A stretch of DNA of 64,000 bases from Rhodospirillaceae bacterium. Its GTDB lineage: Bacteria; Pseudomonadota; Alphaproteobacteria; SP197. The notes beneath the pieces were generated by a model. It did not search any database and had not been told where the DNA came from. It saw only the letters and a program-made list of their open reading frames with translations. Shown in pieces: positions 49,152-64,000 of this stretch (position 1 is the first letter of the stretch; the number at the start of each line of letters is the position of its first letter). Both the position numbers and the translations under genes were made by a program. Location of the stretch: NCBI GenBank assembly GCA_002722885.1, contig PBNE01000005.1, positions 124,001 through 188,000 of the forward strand. The letters are read 5' to 3'.

Positions 49152-50051
49152 ATGATCGACCTACCGATTCCCCGCAATGACATCGATGGTCTCTGCGCCG
49201 ATCTCGATCAGTCCGGCTACTGCCTGGTCGAACGATGGCTTGAACCGGATGCCGTGTCTCAGGCCGTTACCGCCATTCATCGTCAGGCCAATCAGACGGT
49301 TCCGGAACCCGACCGACTGGCCGACGTCGAAGACTGGGTGATCCGCGACGGCGATCAATGGGTGCTGTTGCTCGTCCTGGAGTCCGAGCTCGATCATCTG
49401 ATCACCCACCGCCCGGCCCTCGATCTGGCACGCCACCTTCTCGGACAGAGCATCCACCTCTCAGGGTTTTCGGCCCATGTCGTTCACCCCGGCAATCAGG
49501 TGATGGAGCTGCACACCGATCAGTGGTGGCTACCCCGGCCCACCATGCCGGGGACGGAGCCATTCCGTCCTGGCGATGCCTCACGCTCAGTCGCGTATTT
49601 CGGCTCGCCCGACCCCGCCGGTCATCCGATCAATCCGGCCGCGGTCATCAATGTGATGTGGGCCCTGACAGACTTCTCGGAAGCCAGCGGCGGCACGCGG
49701 CTGGTACCCGGAAGCCATCTTTCCGGCGTCGAGCCAGACCCATCGGTCGCCTGGAATGTCGTGCACGCCGAAGTCCCTGCCGGCGGTGCCGTGATCTGGG
49801 ATGCCCGCACCTGGCACGCATCGGGCGCCAACACCGGCAACAGCGCCAGGATCGGCGTTACGGCGACCTACTGCGCCCAGCAGTTCCGCCAGCTGCAGAA
49901 CCACACAGCCGCCATCAAACCCGGTGACTATGGCGCTCTGTCCGACGAGATGAAGCAATTGCTCGGGTTCCGTCTGTTCTCAAGCTACGGCGCAACCGAC
50001 AGCTTCGAGGCGGAGTTTTCCCGGCCCGGCTTTCTCCGCGAAATGCTCTAG
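49152..50051 (+). CDS. Phytanoyl-CoA dioxygenase (PhyH) family protein
   Basis: 299 aa, Fe(II)/2-oxoglutarate oxygenase fold. The iron site is complete: HxD in MELHTDQWW and the distal His in TWHASGANTG, with the 2-oxoglutarate Arg a few residues on (SARIG). Other landmarks: LSGFSAHVVHPGNQ, WALTDFSEASGGTRLVPGSH. PhyH members hydroxylate varied small molecules; the substrate here is unknown. Downstream of the DMT exporter. Confidence 0.9.
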   Translation: MIDLPIPRNDIDGLCADLDQSGYCLVERWLEPDAVSQAVTAIHRQANQTVPEPDRLADVEDWVIRDGDQWVLLLVLESELDHLITHRPALDLARHLLGQSIHLSGFSAHVVHPGNQVMELHTDQWWLPRPTMPGTEPFRPGDASRSVAYFGSPDPAGHPINPAAVINVMWALTDFSEASGGTRLVPGSHLSGVEPDPSVAWNVVHAEVPAGGAVIWDARTWHASGANTGNSARIGVTATYCAQQFRQLQNHTAAIKPGDYGALSDEMKQLLGFRLFSSYGATDSFEAEFSRPGFLREML

Positions 50052-50220
50052 CCGAAGACATTCTGAAGCAATTCAGTCGAACGTTTGAGAGGCCGGCACC
50101 GAGATCGCCCAGATCGCCAACCCCATCCAGACAGTCAACTGAGTCGCTCAGGCTGTCGAGAAGGCCGTCCGACCACGCCAGGCGCGGCAGGGTAAGCAGG
50201 GGCGCAGCGGCAAAGCCCAT
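50052..50220 (-). pseudogene. Possible orphan Tat signal remnant between phyH and map
   Basis: Minus-strand translation just past the map stop gives VTRRKLLMGFAAAPLLTLP then RLAWSDGLLDSLSDSV, an excellent twin-arginine signal peptide (TRRKLLMG) with cleavage after AWS. No standard start codon precedes the RR pair (ATA ATT GTC); the only ATG is inside the signal at 50220. The frame then runs antisense into phyH without protein-like content. It looks like the 5' end of a lost exported protein, perhaps of the DUF4197 kind, but that is a guess. Confidence 0.35.
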
Positions 50221-50243
50221 AAGGAGTTTGCGGCGGGTGACAA

Positions 50244-51011
50244 TTATCGCGCTTCCTCCAACTGACTGGGCCGGGTCACAATTGTCGCACCCCGGCGTGT
50301 GGCCACCAGTGTATGCTCATACTGCACCGTGAACACCCCCGGTTGTGTCAAGAGCGTCCAGCCATCATCGGCTTCCTCGGCCCATTCACCGCCAGTCGAC
50401 AGAAACGGTTCGATTGTGAAGACCAACCCGTCGGTGATACGGCGTCGGTCGCGCGGTTCGTTCCAGGTCGGAATGGAACCGGGCTCCTCGTGTAGCGAAC
50501 GCCCGACACCATGGCTCGCCAGATTGCGGATCAGCGTGTAGCCGCCCTTGATCGCAAACCGCTCGACATTGCGGCCGATGCCGCTCAGCGGAGCCCCAGC
50601 TTTCACCGCACGAATGCCTTGCGTGAGCGCACGACGGCCGTCCCGGCACAAACGTTCGACAGCGGGCTTGGCCGGCGCGACCGCGAAACTAGCACCGGTG
50701 TCGGCGAACAGGCCGTTCATCTCTGCCGAGACATCGATGTTCACGAGATCACCCGCCTTGATGACCCTGTCGCCGGGAATGCCGTGCGCAACCTCTTCGT
50801 TGACGCTGATACAGGTCGCACCCGGGAAGCCGTAACAAAGTTCGGGCGCCGATTGCGCGCCTTCCCGCTCGAGCAACAGGCGCCCGAGGTCATCCAGCTC
50901 GCGCGTCGTCATCCCCGGTTCCAGCGCCTGTCCCATCGCCTGTAGAACATCGGCAACAACCGTGCCGATGGCCTTTAAACCTTCCAACTGGTCTTCGCCG
51001 TCAATGGTCAT
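50244..51011 (-). CDS. map: Methionine aminopeptidase, type I
   Basis: Removes initiator methionine; 255 aa. Metal ligands are visible: [19 protein letters not shown] (Asp pair), [13 protein letters not shown] (His), FTIEPFLS (Glu) and VQYEHTLV (Glu). Active-site His in [25 protein letters not shown] overlap with the tgt stop, so translation is coupled. The C-terminal [11 protein letters not shown] is variable. Confidence 0.96.
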   Translation of the reverse strand: MTIDGEDQLEGLKAIGTVVADVLQAMGQALEPGMTTRELDDLGRLLLEREGAQSAPELCYGFPGATCISVNEEVAHGIPGDRVIKAGDLVNIDVSAEMNGLFADTGASFAVAPAKPAVERLCRDGRRALTQGIRAVKAGAPLSGIGRNVERFAIKGGYTLIRNLASHGVGRSLHEEPGSIPTWNEPRDRRRITDGLVFTIEPFLSTGGEWAEEADDGWTLLTQPGVFTVQYEHTLVATRRGATIVTRPSQLEEAR

Positions 51012-52132
51012 GCGGCTTCCTTCACATCGCCGCTGCGATAGCGGGCGAGATAGTCATCCGACCACTCAGCAAAACTGCCACCGCCGATGGCGGCTCTGAT
51101 GTCTGCCATGAGATCCTGGTAGATCGTGATGTTGTGGAGGGTCAGCAACATCGGCCCCAGCATTTCATTGCAGCGGAACAGATGGTGCAGATAGGCGCGG
51201 CTGTGATCGGCACAACAGGCGCAGGAACATCCCTCATCAAGAGGCCTGCCGTCGTCCTGATGGCGCGCATTGCGAATGTTGACGGTACCCCTGCGCGTAA
51301 ACGCCTGGCCTGTCCGCCCGGAGCGGGTCGGCAGGACACAGTCGAACATGTCGATGCCGCGCGCGACCGCTCCGATGATGTCATCGGGCCGCCCAACGCC
51401 CATCAGGTAGCGAGGCTGGTCGGCAGGCAGATGCGGTACCGTGGCATCCAGGATGCGGAACATTTCATCCTGGCCTTCGCCCACCGCCAGGCCACCCACG
51501 GCGTAGCCGTCGAAGCCGATTGCGATCAGCGCCTCCGCGGAGGCCTGCCGAAGATTTTCATGAACACCCCCCTGCACGATGCCGAACAGGGCATAGCCGT
51601 CACGTTTCTCGAAAGCATCCCCGCACCGCTGGGCCCAACGCATGGACCGCTCCATGGAGGACTTGGCCCGCTCATGGGTCGCCGGGTGTTCCGTACATTC
51701 GTCCAGGCACATGGTGATCGTGGCATCGAGATCGTTCTGGATCGCCATCGCACGTTCCGGCGACAGCGCGTATTTGCTGCCGTCGATGTGGCTCTTGAAG
51801 GTAGCACCCTCCTCCGTGATCTTGCTGAGTTCCTTCAGGGAGAAGACTTGGAACCCGCCGCTGTCCGTCAGGATCGGGCCCGGCCAGTTCATGAATCGGT
51901 GCAGGCCGCCTTGTTCGCGGACCCTTTCGGAGCCGGGCCGCAGCATCAGGTGATAGGTGTTGCCGAGAACAATGTCGGCGCCGGCGGATTTGACCTGAGC
52001 AGGCAAGAGACCCTTCACCGTGCCTGCCGTACCGACCGGCATGAACGCAGGTGTGCGAATAGAGCCGTGGGCCGTGCTGATCTCTCCGGTGCGGGCAGGA
52101 CCATCGTTGGCAGAAAGCGTCAGGTGAAACAT
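51008..52132 (-). CDS. tgt: Queuine tRNA-ribosyltransferase
   Basis: Exchanges guanine 34 for preQ1 in tRNAs. 374 aa from ATG at 52132 ([11 protein letters not shown]); a TTG two codons earlier opens the frame. Catalytic Asp in [13 protein letters not shown] and nucleophile Asp in [15 protein letters not shown]. Zinc site [17 protein letters not shown] is complete. Downstream partner of queA, but separated from it by two extra elements (52263-53143). Confidence 0.97.
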   Translation of the reverse strand: MFHLTLSANDGPARTGEISTAHGSIRTPAFMPVGTAGTVKGLLPAQVKSAGADIVLGNTYHLMLRPGSERVREQGGLHRFMNWPGPILTDSGGFQVFSLKELSKITEEGATFKSHIDGSKYALSPERAMAIQNDLDATITMCLDECTEHPATHERAKSSMERSMRWAQRCGDAFEKRDGYALFGIVQGGVHENLRQASAEALIAIGFDGYAVGGLAVGEGQDEMFRILDATVPHLPADQPRYLMGVGRPDDIIGAVARGIDMFDCVLPTRSGRTGQAFTRRGTVNIRNARHQDDGRPLDEGCSCACCADHSRAYLHHLFRCNEMLGPMLLTLHNITIYQDLMADIRAAIGGGSFAEWSDDYLARYRSGDVKEAA

Positions 52133-52242
52133 GGACAAGGCGTCATGGTGAGGTTCGGAACCATTGGAGTCTTCTCAGGGGCGCGTGTTCGCGGTGTTTG
52201 GCGTCTTGGCACGATTGGGCCTGTGCGTCACGTCACAGAACT

Positions 52243-52266
52243 TTAATTGTCATAATTAACAATTAA
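52243..52266. repeat. AT-rich inverted repeat TTAATTGT-N8-ACAATTAA
   Basis: Perfect 8-bp arms 8 bases apart in an AT-rich pocket upstream of tgt, overlapping the end of the flavin oxidoreductase remnant. Could be an operator, a weak hairpin or a relic of the rearrangement that truncated the gene. Confidence 0.4.
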
Positions 52267-52476
52267 CGTCGATACCCTATCTTGTTCATTATTAAGATCT
52301 CGGTCATCACCATCGATGCGCCGCCTTCGGCCCGGCGGGCCTGATAGGCGATGTAGCCGTCAGTCAGTCGCCCCCCTCTGCAGTTTGCTGCCGTGACCGG
52401 AGACCACTATGCGGTTTCTCAGTTTTATCCGCCCCAGTGTGATCGGTGAAAAGAGATGAGGATAGGGCGAGGTCAT
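52263..52476 (-). pseudogene. Truncated, frameshifted old-yellow-enzyme (NADH:flavin oxidoreductase) fragment
   Basis: From ATG at 52476 the minus strand reads MTSPYPHLFSPITLGRIKLR then NRIVVSGHGSKLQRGATD and a stop; these residues match the start of NADH:flavin oxidoreductases. The frame resumes at once as GYIAYQARRAEGGASMVMTE, the next segment of the same fold. The break is an exact 4-bp tandem duplication: removing one unit from GACTGACTGAC restores ATDGY. After ILIMNKIGYRR a stop occurs near 52263, and the remaining several hundred residues of the enzyme are missing. Starts 10 bases after the secreted protein gene. Confidence 0.82.
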
Positions 52477-52486
52477 GGTGCTTCTT

Positions 52487-53143
52487 TCAGGAGGACTGCA
52501 ATTCCGCCCTGAGATGCCGCCAGTTTTCACGGCTGATGTGCTGGGCGCCGAACTCGCGGGCGCTGACGTAGCGGTTCCAGGGCTGCTGAACCGAGGCGAG
52601 GTTGCGGCGCTGGTCGGCGATGACAACGTTGTCCTCGTGGTAGGTCTGGTCCCACAGATCACACCAGTCTTTGGCAAACTCGGGGTTCGTCGCGCGGCGT
52701 GCGTAGTAGTGGGTCGTGTGGCGGGTCCGGTCCAGAGCCATGGGCACCATGTCGGCGTGATTCACAGTGTCGCCGGCGCCGAAGCCGACGAAGCCCGGAA
52801 AGGCTTGGAGCACCGGATTGTCCGTCGTCGCGGTGTTGGAATTATCGCGGTCTCGGCCGTGATACATGACGCTGCCATTCACATCTTCACGCTCGATCGC
52901 TCCCAGGCTCTCGCAGTCCATACCCGCCGCCATCAGATCTCCAATGGCCGGGATGCTGGTTCTCGCAATCGTCCAGAGAAAATCACCAGCCTTTGGGTGC
53001 TCCTCCTCGACCAGGCAATAGTTTCCCGGAAGGCGGAACTCGATGGTCTTACCGTCTTCCTCAAACAAAACCGAGCGATCAGCGAAGGCCGACCAGGCGG
53101 TGAAAAACGACAAGATCGCTGCAACGGGCAGCGCTTTGATCAT
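52487..53143 (-). CDS. Secreted protein of unknown function coupled to queA
   Basis: 218 aa. ATG at 53143 overlaps the queA stop as ATGA. Signal peptide [19 protein letters not shown], cleaved near AFA. The mature part has [39 protein letters not shown], and a long hydrophilic region with Trp-rich [19 protein letters not shown]. Three cysteines. No domain recognised. Its position between queA and tgt is unusual for this operon. Confidence 0.8.
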   Translation of the reverse strand: MIKALPVAAILSFFTAWSAFADRSVLFEEDGKTIEFRLPGNYCLVEEEHPKAGDFLWTIARTSIPAIGDLMAAGMDCESLGAIEREDVNGSVMYHGRDRDNSNTATTDNPVLQAFPGFVGFGAGDTVNHADMVPMALDRTRHTTHYYARRATNPEFAKDWCDLWDQTYHEDNVVIADQRRNLASVQQPWNRYVSAREFGAQHISRENWRHLRAELQSS

Positions 53144-54177
53144 CTGTTGTTCTCCAAAAGGCAAGCATCACCGTAGCTGTAAAAACGATAGCGCTCATCG
53201 ATCGCCTGTTGATAGGCCGCCTTCATCGTTTCGGTTCCAGCAAAGGCACTGACCAGCATGAACAACGTCGACTGCGGCAAGTGAAAGTTGGTGATCATCA
53301 GGTCGACGATGCGGAACCTGTATCCCGGTGTAATGAAAATATCGGTTTGGCCTTCGAAGGGATGGAGCTGCCCATCCGCGTCGGCGGCACTCTCAAGAAG
53401 GCGAACACTGGTGGTGCCCACGGCCACAACACGACCACCTCCGGCGCGGCAGGCATTCACACGACCGGCAGTGGTCTCATCGATGCGGCCCCATTCGGCG
53501 TGCATGACATGGTCGTCAGTGTCCTCAACGCGGATAGGCTGGAAGGTTCCCAGCCCGACGTGAAGAGTCAGCCGTACTGTTCCGATGCCCCGAGCCGCCA
53601 AACGATCAAAGAGCGCATCGGTAAAGTGAAGTCCGGCGGTTGGCGCAGCCACGGCGCCGGGCTCGTTCGCATAGACTGTCTGGTAGTCGTGTCGATCATC
53701 CGTATCAGCGCCCTGGGATCGTTTGATGTAGGGCGGCAACGGCATGGCGCCGTGCCGGTCAAGCTGATCAACCAGCGCCAGAGCACCCGTTTCGAACCTC
53801 AGGATGAGCTCACCCATGTCGCGCTTGGCTTCGACAGTGGCACTGAACCCTTCGGCGAACTCAATCCGGGTTCCGACCGTGAGCTTGCGCACTGGCCGTG
53901 CCAGCGCCTTCCACCTTCCCTCTGCCTGAGGAGACACAAGCGTGACCTCGACCTTGCCCTCCCCCTTGCGGCCGAGGAGCCGTGCCGGGATCACGCGGGT
54001 ATCGTTGATGACGAGCAAATCACCCGGCTCCAGAAGATCCGACAGATCACGAAACACGTGATGCCGCGCCGGACCGGCAGGATCGACCACCAGCAGTCGC
54101 GCAGCGTCGCGCGGCTCGACGGGATGAGTCGCAATCAGGTCCTGGGGCAGCTCAAAGTCAAACGCATCAACCCTCAT
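53140..54177 (-). CDS. queA: S-adenosylmethionine:tRNA ribosyltransferase-isomerase
   Basis: Transfers the ribosyl part of SAM to preQ1 in tRNA. 345 aa. [53 protein letters not shown] and [19 protein letters not shown] are diagnostic. Between coaD (35 bases upstream) and the secreted gene. Confidence 0.97.
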   Translation of the reverse strand: MRVDAFDFELPQDLIATHPVEPRDAARLLVVDPAGPARHHVFRDLSDLLEPGDLLVINDTRVIPARLLGRKGEGKVEVTLVSPQAEGRWKALARPVRKLTVGTRIEFAEGFSATVEAKRDMGELILRFETGALALVDQLDRHGAMPLPPYIKRSQGADTDDRHDYQTVYANEPGAVAAPTAGLHFTDALFDRLAARGIGTVRLTLHVGLGTFQPIRVEDTDDHVMHAEWGRIDETTAGRVNACRAGGGRVVAVGTTSVRLLESAADADGQLHPFEGQTDIFITPGYRFRIVDLMITNFHLPQSTLFMLVSAFAGTETMKAAYQQAIDERYRFYSYGDACLLENNR

Positions 54178-54212
54178 GGAGGCTCACGTCCGGAGACCAG
54201 CACGCATCACGG

Positions 54213-54733
54213 TCAGTCCGCGCGTTCCCGATAGCGCTCAACAGCCTTTGCAAGCTGATGGCCGACCCGCTCGGGCACGAAGCTGCGATAGTCACCACCC
54301 AGCAGGGCCACTTCCTTGACCAAACGGGAGGCAATGAAGGTGTGCCGCTCCGACGCCATCAGGAACACCGTCTCGACATCCTTCTCCATGCGCGCGTTCA
54401 TGCCCGCCATCTGGAACTCGTAGTCGAAGTCACTCACCGCACGCAGGCCGCGAACGATCATGCTGGCGCCGCAGCTACGCGCGAACTGGACCAGAAGGCC
54501 GTCGATCGGACGCACCTCTAGCTCTGCGAGCCCATTGCCGCTGGGCAGGTCGCCCAGCTCACGGCGCAGCATCTCCATGCGTTCGTCGAAGCTGAACAGC
54601 GGGCTCTTCCCGGTGTTGATCGCTACGCCGACAATCAGCTTGTCCATCAGACCCTGGGCGCGTGTAATGATGTCAATATGGCCGGTGGTGATGGGATCGA
54701 AGGACCCGGGATAGACGCCGACACGCTCGTTGA

Positions 54734-54737
<4 letters not shown>
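54213..54737 (-). CDS. coaD: Pantetheine-phosphate adenylyltransferase
   Basis: Fourth step of coenzyme A synthesis. 174 aa. Nucleotidyl-transfer motif [17 protein letters not shown] with its (T/H)x[21 protein letters not shown] and the ending ISSSLVKE-like [20 protein letters not shown] overlap with the gyrA stop. Confidence 0.97.
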
Positions 54738-57550
<2,813 letters not shown>

Positions 57551-57668
57551 GCGGCCTGCCGGTTTGCTACAAGATATTGAGGCGGAGCGGTTTTCTCGCC
57601 ACTAGATAGGCTCTGTTCGATGCGGCAACTTTACCATTTTCAGCGCACGCGAACAAACAAACCGGCGA

Positions 57669-57836
57669 TCACATGGGGACAGAATTTTCGCTCAATCCGC
57701 TGGTGCAAATGAGCCCGTCTAGCGCATGGGAAGCAAGCGGACCAATCGCCGGCTCGACCTCGACCTGCGGACCATCCCAACGCAACGGATAACGGCCACG
57801 AAATGACGCCGCCATGATGTTGTCCTTCTCGGCCAT
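57669..57836 (-). CDS. Doubtful 55-aa open frame downstream of ssb
   Basis: The 327 bases between gyrA and ssb contain one protein-like minus-strand frame, from ATG 57836 (MAEKDNIMAASFRGRYPL, then RWDGPQVEVEPAIGPLASHA) to TGA 57669. The frame stays open upstream of the ATG for at least a dozen codons (DCGRVLVR), which suggests either a longer decayed gene or chance. No ribosome-binding site was seen. No family recognised. The rest of the gap, 57551-57668, is the gyrA leader. Confidence 0.25.
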   Translation of the reverse strand: MAEKDNIMAASFRGRYPLRWDGPQVEVEPAIGPLASHALDGLICTSGLSENSVPM

Positions 57837-57877
57837 CCGGACCAAAACCCGGCCGCAGTCAGACCGGCGGTCAATGA

Positions 57878-58360
57878 CTAGAACGGAATTTCGTCGTCGA
57901 TGTCGGCACCGCCGCCGCCACCGCCGGGCTCGTCGTAGCCGCCGCTGCCGTAACCGTCGCTGCCGCCAGCCCAGCCGCCGCCAGAACCGCCACCGCCTTC
58001 ACCGCTCCCGCTGCGGCCGTCGAGCATGACAAAGGTGCTGCCGAACCCGCGCAGCACGACCTCGGTGCTGTACTTGTCCTGGCCCGACTGGTCCTGCCAC
58101 TTGCGGGTCTGGAGCTGGCCTTCGACATAGATCTTGCTGCCCTTGCGCAGATACTTCTCGGCGACCTCGGCCTGCTTTCCAAAGATTACGACGCGGTGCC
58201 ATTCGGTCTTTTCGCGGCGTTCGCCGGTCTGCCGGTCGTTCCATGTCTCCGACGTGGCGACCGAAAGATTGGCGACCGGATCGCCGCTTTGCATGCGACG
58301 AATTTCGGGGTCGCGGCCCAGGTTGCCGACCAGGATGACCTTGTTGACACTTCCGGCCAT
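57878..58360 (-). CDS. ssb: Single-stranded DNA-binding protein
   Basis: 160 aa. OB-fold [40 protein letters not shown], a Gly-rich linker ([12 protein letters not shown]) and the conserved acidic tip DIDDEIPF that binds partner proteins. ATG at 58360 with GGAG seven bases upstream. That ribosome-binding site lies within a LexA box, so repression at this site would block the gene directly. Confidence 0.97.
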   Translation of the reverse strand: MAGSVNKVILVGNLGRDPEIRRMQSGDPVANLSVATSETWNDRQTGERREKTEWHRVVIFGKQAEVAEKYLRKGSKIYVEGQLQTRKWQDQSGQDKYSTEVVLRGFGSTFVMLDGRSGSGEGGGGSGGGWAGGSDGYGSGGYDEPGGGGGGADIDDEIPF

Positions 58361-58375
58361 GTTCACTCTCCGTTC
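58361..58375. promoter_or_regulatory. LexA (SOS) box GTTC-N7-GTTC between ssb and uvrA
   Basis: GTTC ACTCTCC GTTC is a perfect match to the direct-repeat SOS box known for alphaproteobacteria. It abuts the ssb ATG and lies about 180 bases upstream of divergent uvrA; both genes are established SOS targets in this class. Confidence 0.8.
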
Positions 58376-58557
58376 TTGACTGTTGAGGGCACCCTAGACC
58401 ACGCTGCGGGCCTTGTCACGAGTCGCGACTCGCTGCCGTTTGGCGGACCTTACAGGCGCGTCCGACCGGGCGAAACGAAGAGATCGCGCGCTATCCACAG
58501 GTGCACTTGCGATACAGCATGGAGCCACCTAATCAAGGTTCCGGAGCAGGATACACA

Positions 58558-61413
<2,856 letters not shown>

Positions 61414-61422
61414 CCAGCCCGC

Positions 61423-62631
61423 CTAACGCTTGAAATGTTTGGAAAGTGCCAGAGCCTGACCCTGGTAATGACTGCCGAGATCGGTGCCATAAAGCATGTC
61501 GGGCACATCTGTCAGGCGTTCGTAGCGCAGACGCCCCATAATCTGGCCGTGCTCTAACAGGAACGGCACCTCGTGGCTTCTGACCTCAAGAACGCCGCGT
61601 GACCCCGCGTTGTCGTCGGGGCTCCAGCCGAACCCGGGATCAAAGAATCCCGCGTAGTGCACCCGGAACTCTCCGATCAGCGTGTCGTAAGCCACCATCT
61701 CCGCGGCATGTTCGGGCGGCACTTTGACCCGCTCACGGGTCGCCAGGATGTAGAAATCATCGGGGTTGAGGATCAGCCCGGTGGCCACACGGGCATGGAT
61801 CGGTTCCCAGAAGTCCTGAGGATCGAGCGCAGCCTTGCGGTCCACGTCGATGACGTCGGTGTGCTGCTTGGCCCGATAGCCCACAAGCGATCCCTCACCG
61901 CTGCCTTCGAGATCCAGCGTGAACGCAATGGAATTATCCCGGATCGAACCGGCGGCGCCCTCCGGGGTGTCGACCAGACGGTACTGCTCGTGCAGCCGCA
62001 CGAGTGTTTTCTCACCGAATACGGGCGACCCGCGACGCAGGCGAAGCTGGCAGAGGCGTGAGCCGCGGCGCACGATCACACTGAACGTGCGCGGGGAAAC
62101 CTCGGCATAGAGCCGGCCCTTGTAGCCCTTCGGTACGCGGTCGAACTCCGTAGCGTAGTCGGTGATCACACGGGTGAAAATATCCAGACGCCCGGTTGAG
62201 CTTTTCGGGTTGGCGACACCCGCCAGCTCGCCGGTCATCCGAACGGCCTCCTGCAGGGGCACGATGTAAACGCAGCCACGCTCCAGCACGGCCCCGTCCG
62301 TCAGGTCGATCTGGTGCATGCCCAGATCCTTGAGCTTGCCCTCAACGGTCGACTTCGGCCCCGGCAGGAACGACGAACGCACCCGCCATGCCACATCGCC
62401 CAGACGCAGATCGATGCTGGAGGGCTGAATCTGGTCGTCGTCGAGCGGGCTGTCGATCAGAATATCGTTGCCGACAAGATCACGGATGCGCTGCGACGGC
62501 AGCACACCGGTCGTAAACCCGGCCTGCGCCGCAGTTTCGTCAACCAATCCTGGGATCATCTGTGCCGAGGCCTGCGCCATCGCCTGTCTCACCTTCGCTT
62601 CCGCCCGTTCTATCAGGTCGGAAGAGCGCAT
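61423..62631 (-). CDS. dcd: Two-domain 2'-deoxycytidine 5'-triphosphate deaminase
   Basis: Makes dUTP from dCTP for thymidylate synthesis. 402 aa, about twice the E. coli enzyme: two dUTPase-fold halves are visible, [20 protein letters not shown] with [19 protein letters not shown] in the first, and [20 protein letters not shown] with [18 protein letters not shown] in the second. This double-length form is the usual one in alphaproteobacteria. Convergent with uvrA, nine bases apart. Confidence 0.93.
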   Translation of the reverse strand: MRSSDLIERAEAKVRQAMAQASAQMIPGLVDETAAQAGFTTGVLPSQRIRDLVGNDILIDSPLDDDQIQPSSIDLRLGDVAWRVRSSFLPGPKSTVEGKLKDLGMHQIDLTDGAVLERGCVYIVPLQEAVRMTGELAGVANPKSSTGRLDIFTRVITDYATEFDRVPKGYKGRLYAEVSPRTFSVIVRRGSRLCQLRLRRGSPVFGEKTLVRLHEQYRLVDTPEGAAGSIRDNSIAFTLDLEGSGEGSLVGYRAKQHTDVIDVDRKAALDPQDFWEPIHARVATGLILNPDDFYILATRERVKVPPEHAAEMVAYDTLIGEFRVHYAGFFDPGFGWSPDDNAGSRGVLEVRSHEVPFLLEHGQIMGRLRYERLTDVPDMLYGTDLGSHYQGQALALSKHFKR

Positions 62632-62717
62632 TCAGGCCTGCTGTTCGAGGTTATGCACAAGCCAGGGCGATGACAAAGCCGTTGACGACGCGTGACCGCC
62701 GACATACCTCAGCGCCC

Positions 62718-64000
62718 ATGATACAACCCGTTCACATTATCGGCGGCGGCCTTGCCGGCAGCGAAGCGGCCTGGCAGGTCGCCCGCGCCGGAATGCCCGT
62801 GGTTCTGCACGAGATGCGCCCGGAACGCGGCACCGAAGCACACCAGACTGGAACGCTCGCTGAACTGGTCTGCTCCAACTCGTTTCGATCCGACGATGCA
62901 GAGAACAACGCCGTGGGCTTGCTCCATGAAGAGTTGCGGCGCGGTGGTTCGATCATCATGGCATCGGCCGATGAGCACCAGGTGCCCGCTGGCGGAGCAT
63001 TGGCCGTGGATCGCAACGGCTTCGCCGAGGCCGTCGAACGCGCGATTAAGGCCGAACCGTTAATCACGATCTCGCGGCAGGAAATCACGGCCCTACCCGA
63101 TCCGATCCAGGGCCTGGCCATCATCGCAACCGGACCCCTCACCTCATCTGATCTCGCCGGCGCCATTCACGCCGCAACCGGGACCAGCGAACTCGCCTTC
63201 TTCGATGCCATCGCGCCGATCGTTCACCGCGACAGCATTGATTTCGACACCGCCTGGTTCCAGTCACGCTACGACAAGCCCGGGCCCTCCGGCGATGAAG
63301 CGGCCTACATCAACTGCCCGATGTCGATGGCGGAGTACGATGCCTTCATCGACGCACTGCATGAGGGCGAGAAAACCGCATTCAAGGACTGGGAGAAAGA
63401 TACGCCCTACTTTGAGGGTTGCCTGCCGATAGAGGTCATGGCCGAACGCGGACGCAACACCCTGCGATTCGGGCCCATGAAGCCCGTCGGCCTGACCGAT
63501 CCGCGCACCGGTGAAAAGCCCTTCGCTGTGGTCCAGCTTCGACAGGACAACGCGCTGGGAACCCTGTTCAACATCGTCGGTTTTCAGACCAAGCTGAAGT
63601 ACGGCGAGCAGACCCGTATCTTCCGGATGATTCCGGGTCTGCAGAACGCCGAGTTTGCGCGTCTGGGCGGTATCCACCGCAACACCTTCATCAACAGCCC
63701 TCGCCTGCTCGACGGCGCCCTGCGTCTACGCAAGCAGCCCCACCTGCGTTTCGCCGGACAGATCACCGGTGTCGAAGGTTATGTCGAGAGCACCGCGATC
63801 GGCCTGCTAGCTGGACGCTTCGCGGTTCTGGAGCATCAGGGCCGCGCAATCATTCCGCCGCCGTCCACCACGGCTTTGGGTGCGTTGCTCAACCACGTCA
63901 CTGTCGGGGCCGACGCCAGGACCTTCCAGCCGATGAACTGCAACTTCGGGCTCTTTCCCGAACCGGACAGTCGCCTGCGAAAGAACGAGCGACGCGCGTC
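62718..64000 (+). CDS. trmFO: Methylenetetrahydrofolate-tRNA-(uracil-5-)-methyltransferase (partial)
   Basis: Folate- and FAD-dependent enzyme that makes ribothymidine 54 in tRNA. About 427 codons are visible from ATG 62718; the 3' end is beyond the window. FAD-binding [56 protein letters not shown] with the catalytic-region Cys, [15 protein letters not shown], and [21 protein letters not shown] are all typical. Divergent from dcd across about 87 bases. Confidence 0.97.
   Translation, partial: MIQPVHIIGGGLAGSEAAWQVARAGMPVVLHEMRPERGTEAHQTGTLAELVCSNSFRSDDAENNAVGLLHEELRRGGSIIMASADEHQVPAGGALAVDRNGFAEAVERAIKAEPLITISRQEITALPDPIQGLAIIATGPLTSSDLAGAIHAATGTSELAFFDAIAPIVHRDSIDFDTAWFQSRYDKPGPSGDEAAYINCPMSMAEYDAFIDALHEGEKTAFKDWEKDTPYFEGCLPIEVMAERGRNTLRFGPMKPVGLTDPRTGEKPFAVVQLRQDNALGTLFNIVGFQTKLKYGEQTRIFRMIPGLQNAEFARLGGIHRNTFINSPRLLDGALRLRKQPHLRFAGQITGVEGYVESTAIGLLAGRFAVLEHQGRAIIPPPSTTALGALLNHVTVGADARTFQPMNCNFGLFPEPDSRLRKNERRA

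Noticed and set aside
51134-52246. A 370-codon plus-strand frame opposite tgt
   Set aside because: Antisense of a complete, well-identified tgt; no start signal or motif.

Overview
The window is a 64-kb stretch of an alphaproteobacterial chromosome, GC-rich by eye. The gene order supports this: nuoA to nuoM; tig-clpP-clpX-lon-hup; yceD-rpmF-plsX-fabH-ihfA-merR; rpiB-glyA-nrdR-ribD-ribE-ribH-nusB-thiL; and ssb-gyrA-coaD-queA-tgt-map next to a divergent uvrA. A cytochrome bc1 assembly chaperone, a MucR-type regulator, a membrane pyrophosphatase and a two-domain dCTP deaminase fit the same class. A Rhodospirillales-like or unclassified marine lineage is plausible, but this is inference. No phage, insertion sequence, CRISPR array, rRNA or plasmid function was seen.

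Layout. 1-12744: complex I operon on the minus strand (nuoM runs off the left edge) behind a good sigma70-type promoter. 12896-13125: tRNA-Asp and tRNA-Val. 13216-19866: HU, Lon, ClpX, ClpP and trigger factor, a protein-quality block. 19940-23806: tRNA-Leu, malonyl-CoA decarboxylase, the NAD(P)HX repair enzyme, a decayed cyclic-nucleotide-binding gene and tRNA-Pro. 23855-28832: MerR-type regulator, IHF alpha, fatty acid and phospholipid genes, L32, YceD, a bc1 chaperone and divergent bamE. 28945-37491: membrane pyrophosphatase, then the thiamine/riboflavin/glycine block. 37691-38119: a MucR-like regulator. 38190-43269: branched-chain amino acid type ABC transporter (binding protein, G, F, H, M). 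43387-50051: an accessory stretch with a homocysteine methyltransferase-like protein, an orphan polyamine-type binding protein, a luciferase-like monooxygenase facing an XRE-cupin regulator, a small secreted protein, tRNA-Lys, a DMT exporter and a PhyH-family oxygenase. 50244-58360: map, tgt, a broken flavin oxidoreductase fragment, a secreted protein, queA, coaD, gyrA and ssb. 58558-64000: uvrA, dCTP deaminase and the start of trmFO.

How the genes work together. Complex I and the membrane pyrophosphatase both build proton gradients, and the bc1 chaperone serves the next respiratory step. ssb and uvrA share an intergenic region with a perfect GTTC-N7-GTTC LexA box, so this DNA-repair pair is probably under SOS control. 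Many genes overlap by ATGA or GTGA, showing translationally coupled operons.

No wholly new multi-gene system stands out. The most unusual signals are: two freshly decayed genes (a cyclic-nucleotide-binding protein with a stop and a frameshift, and an old-yellow-enzyme fragment broken by an exact 4-bp tandem duplication); a MucR-family protein lacking both zinc-binding histidines; a histone-H1-like Lys/Ala tail on trigger factor; a nested hairpin covering the livG translation start; replacement of the usual ribBA slot by a small VOC protein; a secreted gene wedged into the queA-tgt operon; and codon-use mosaics in a binding protein and inside uvrA.
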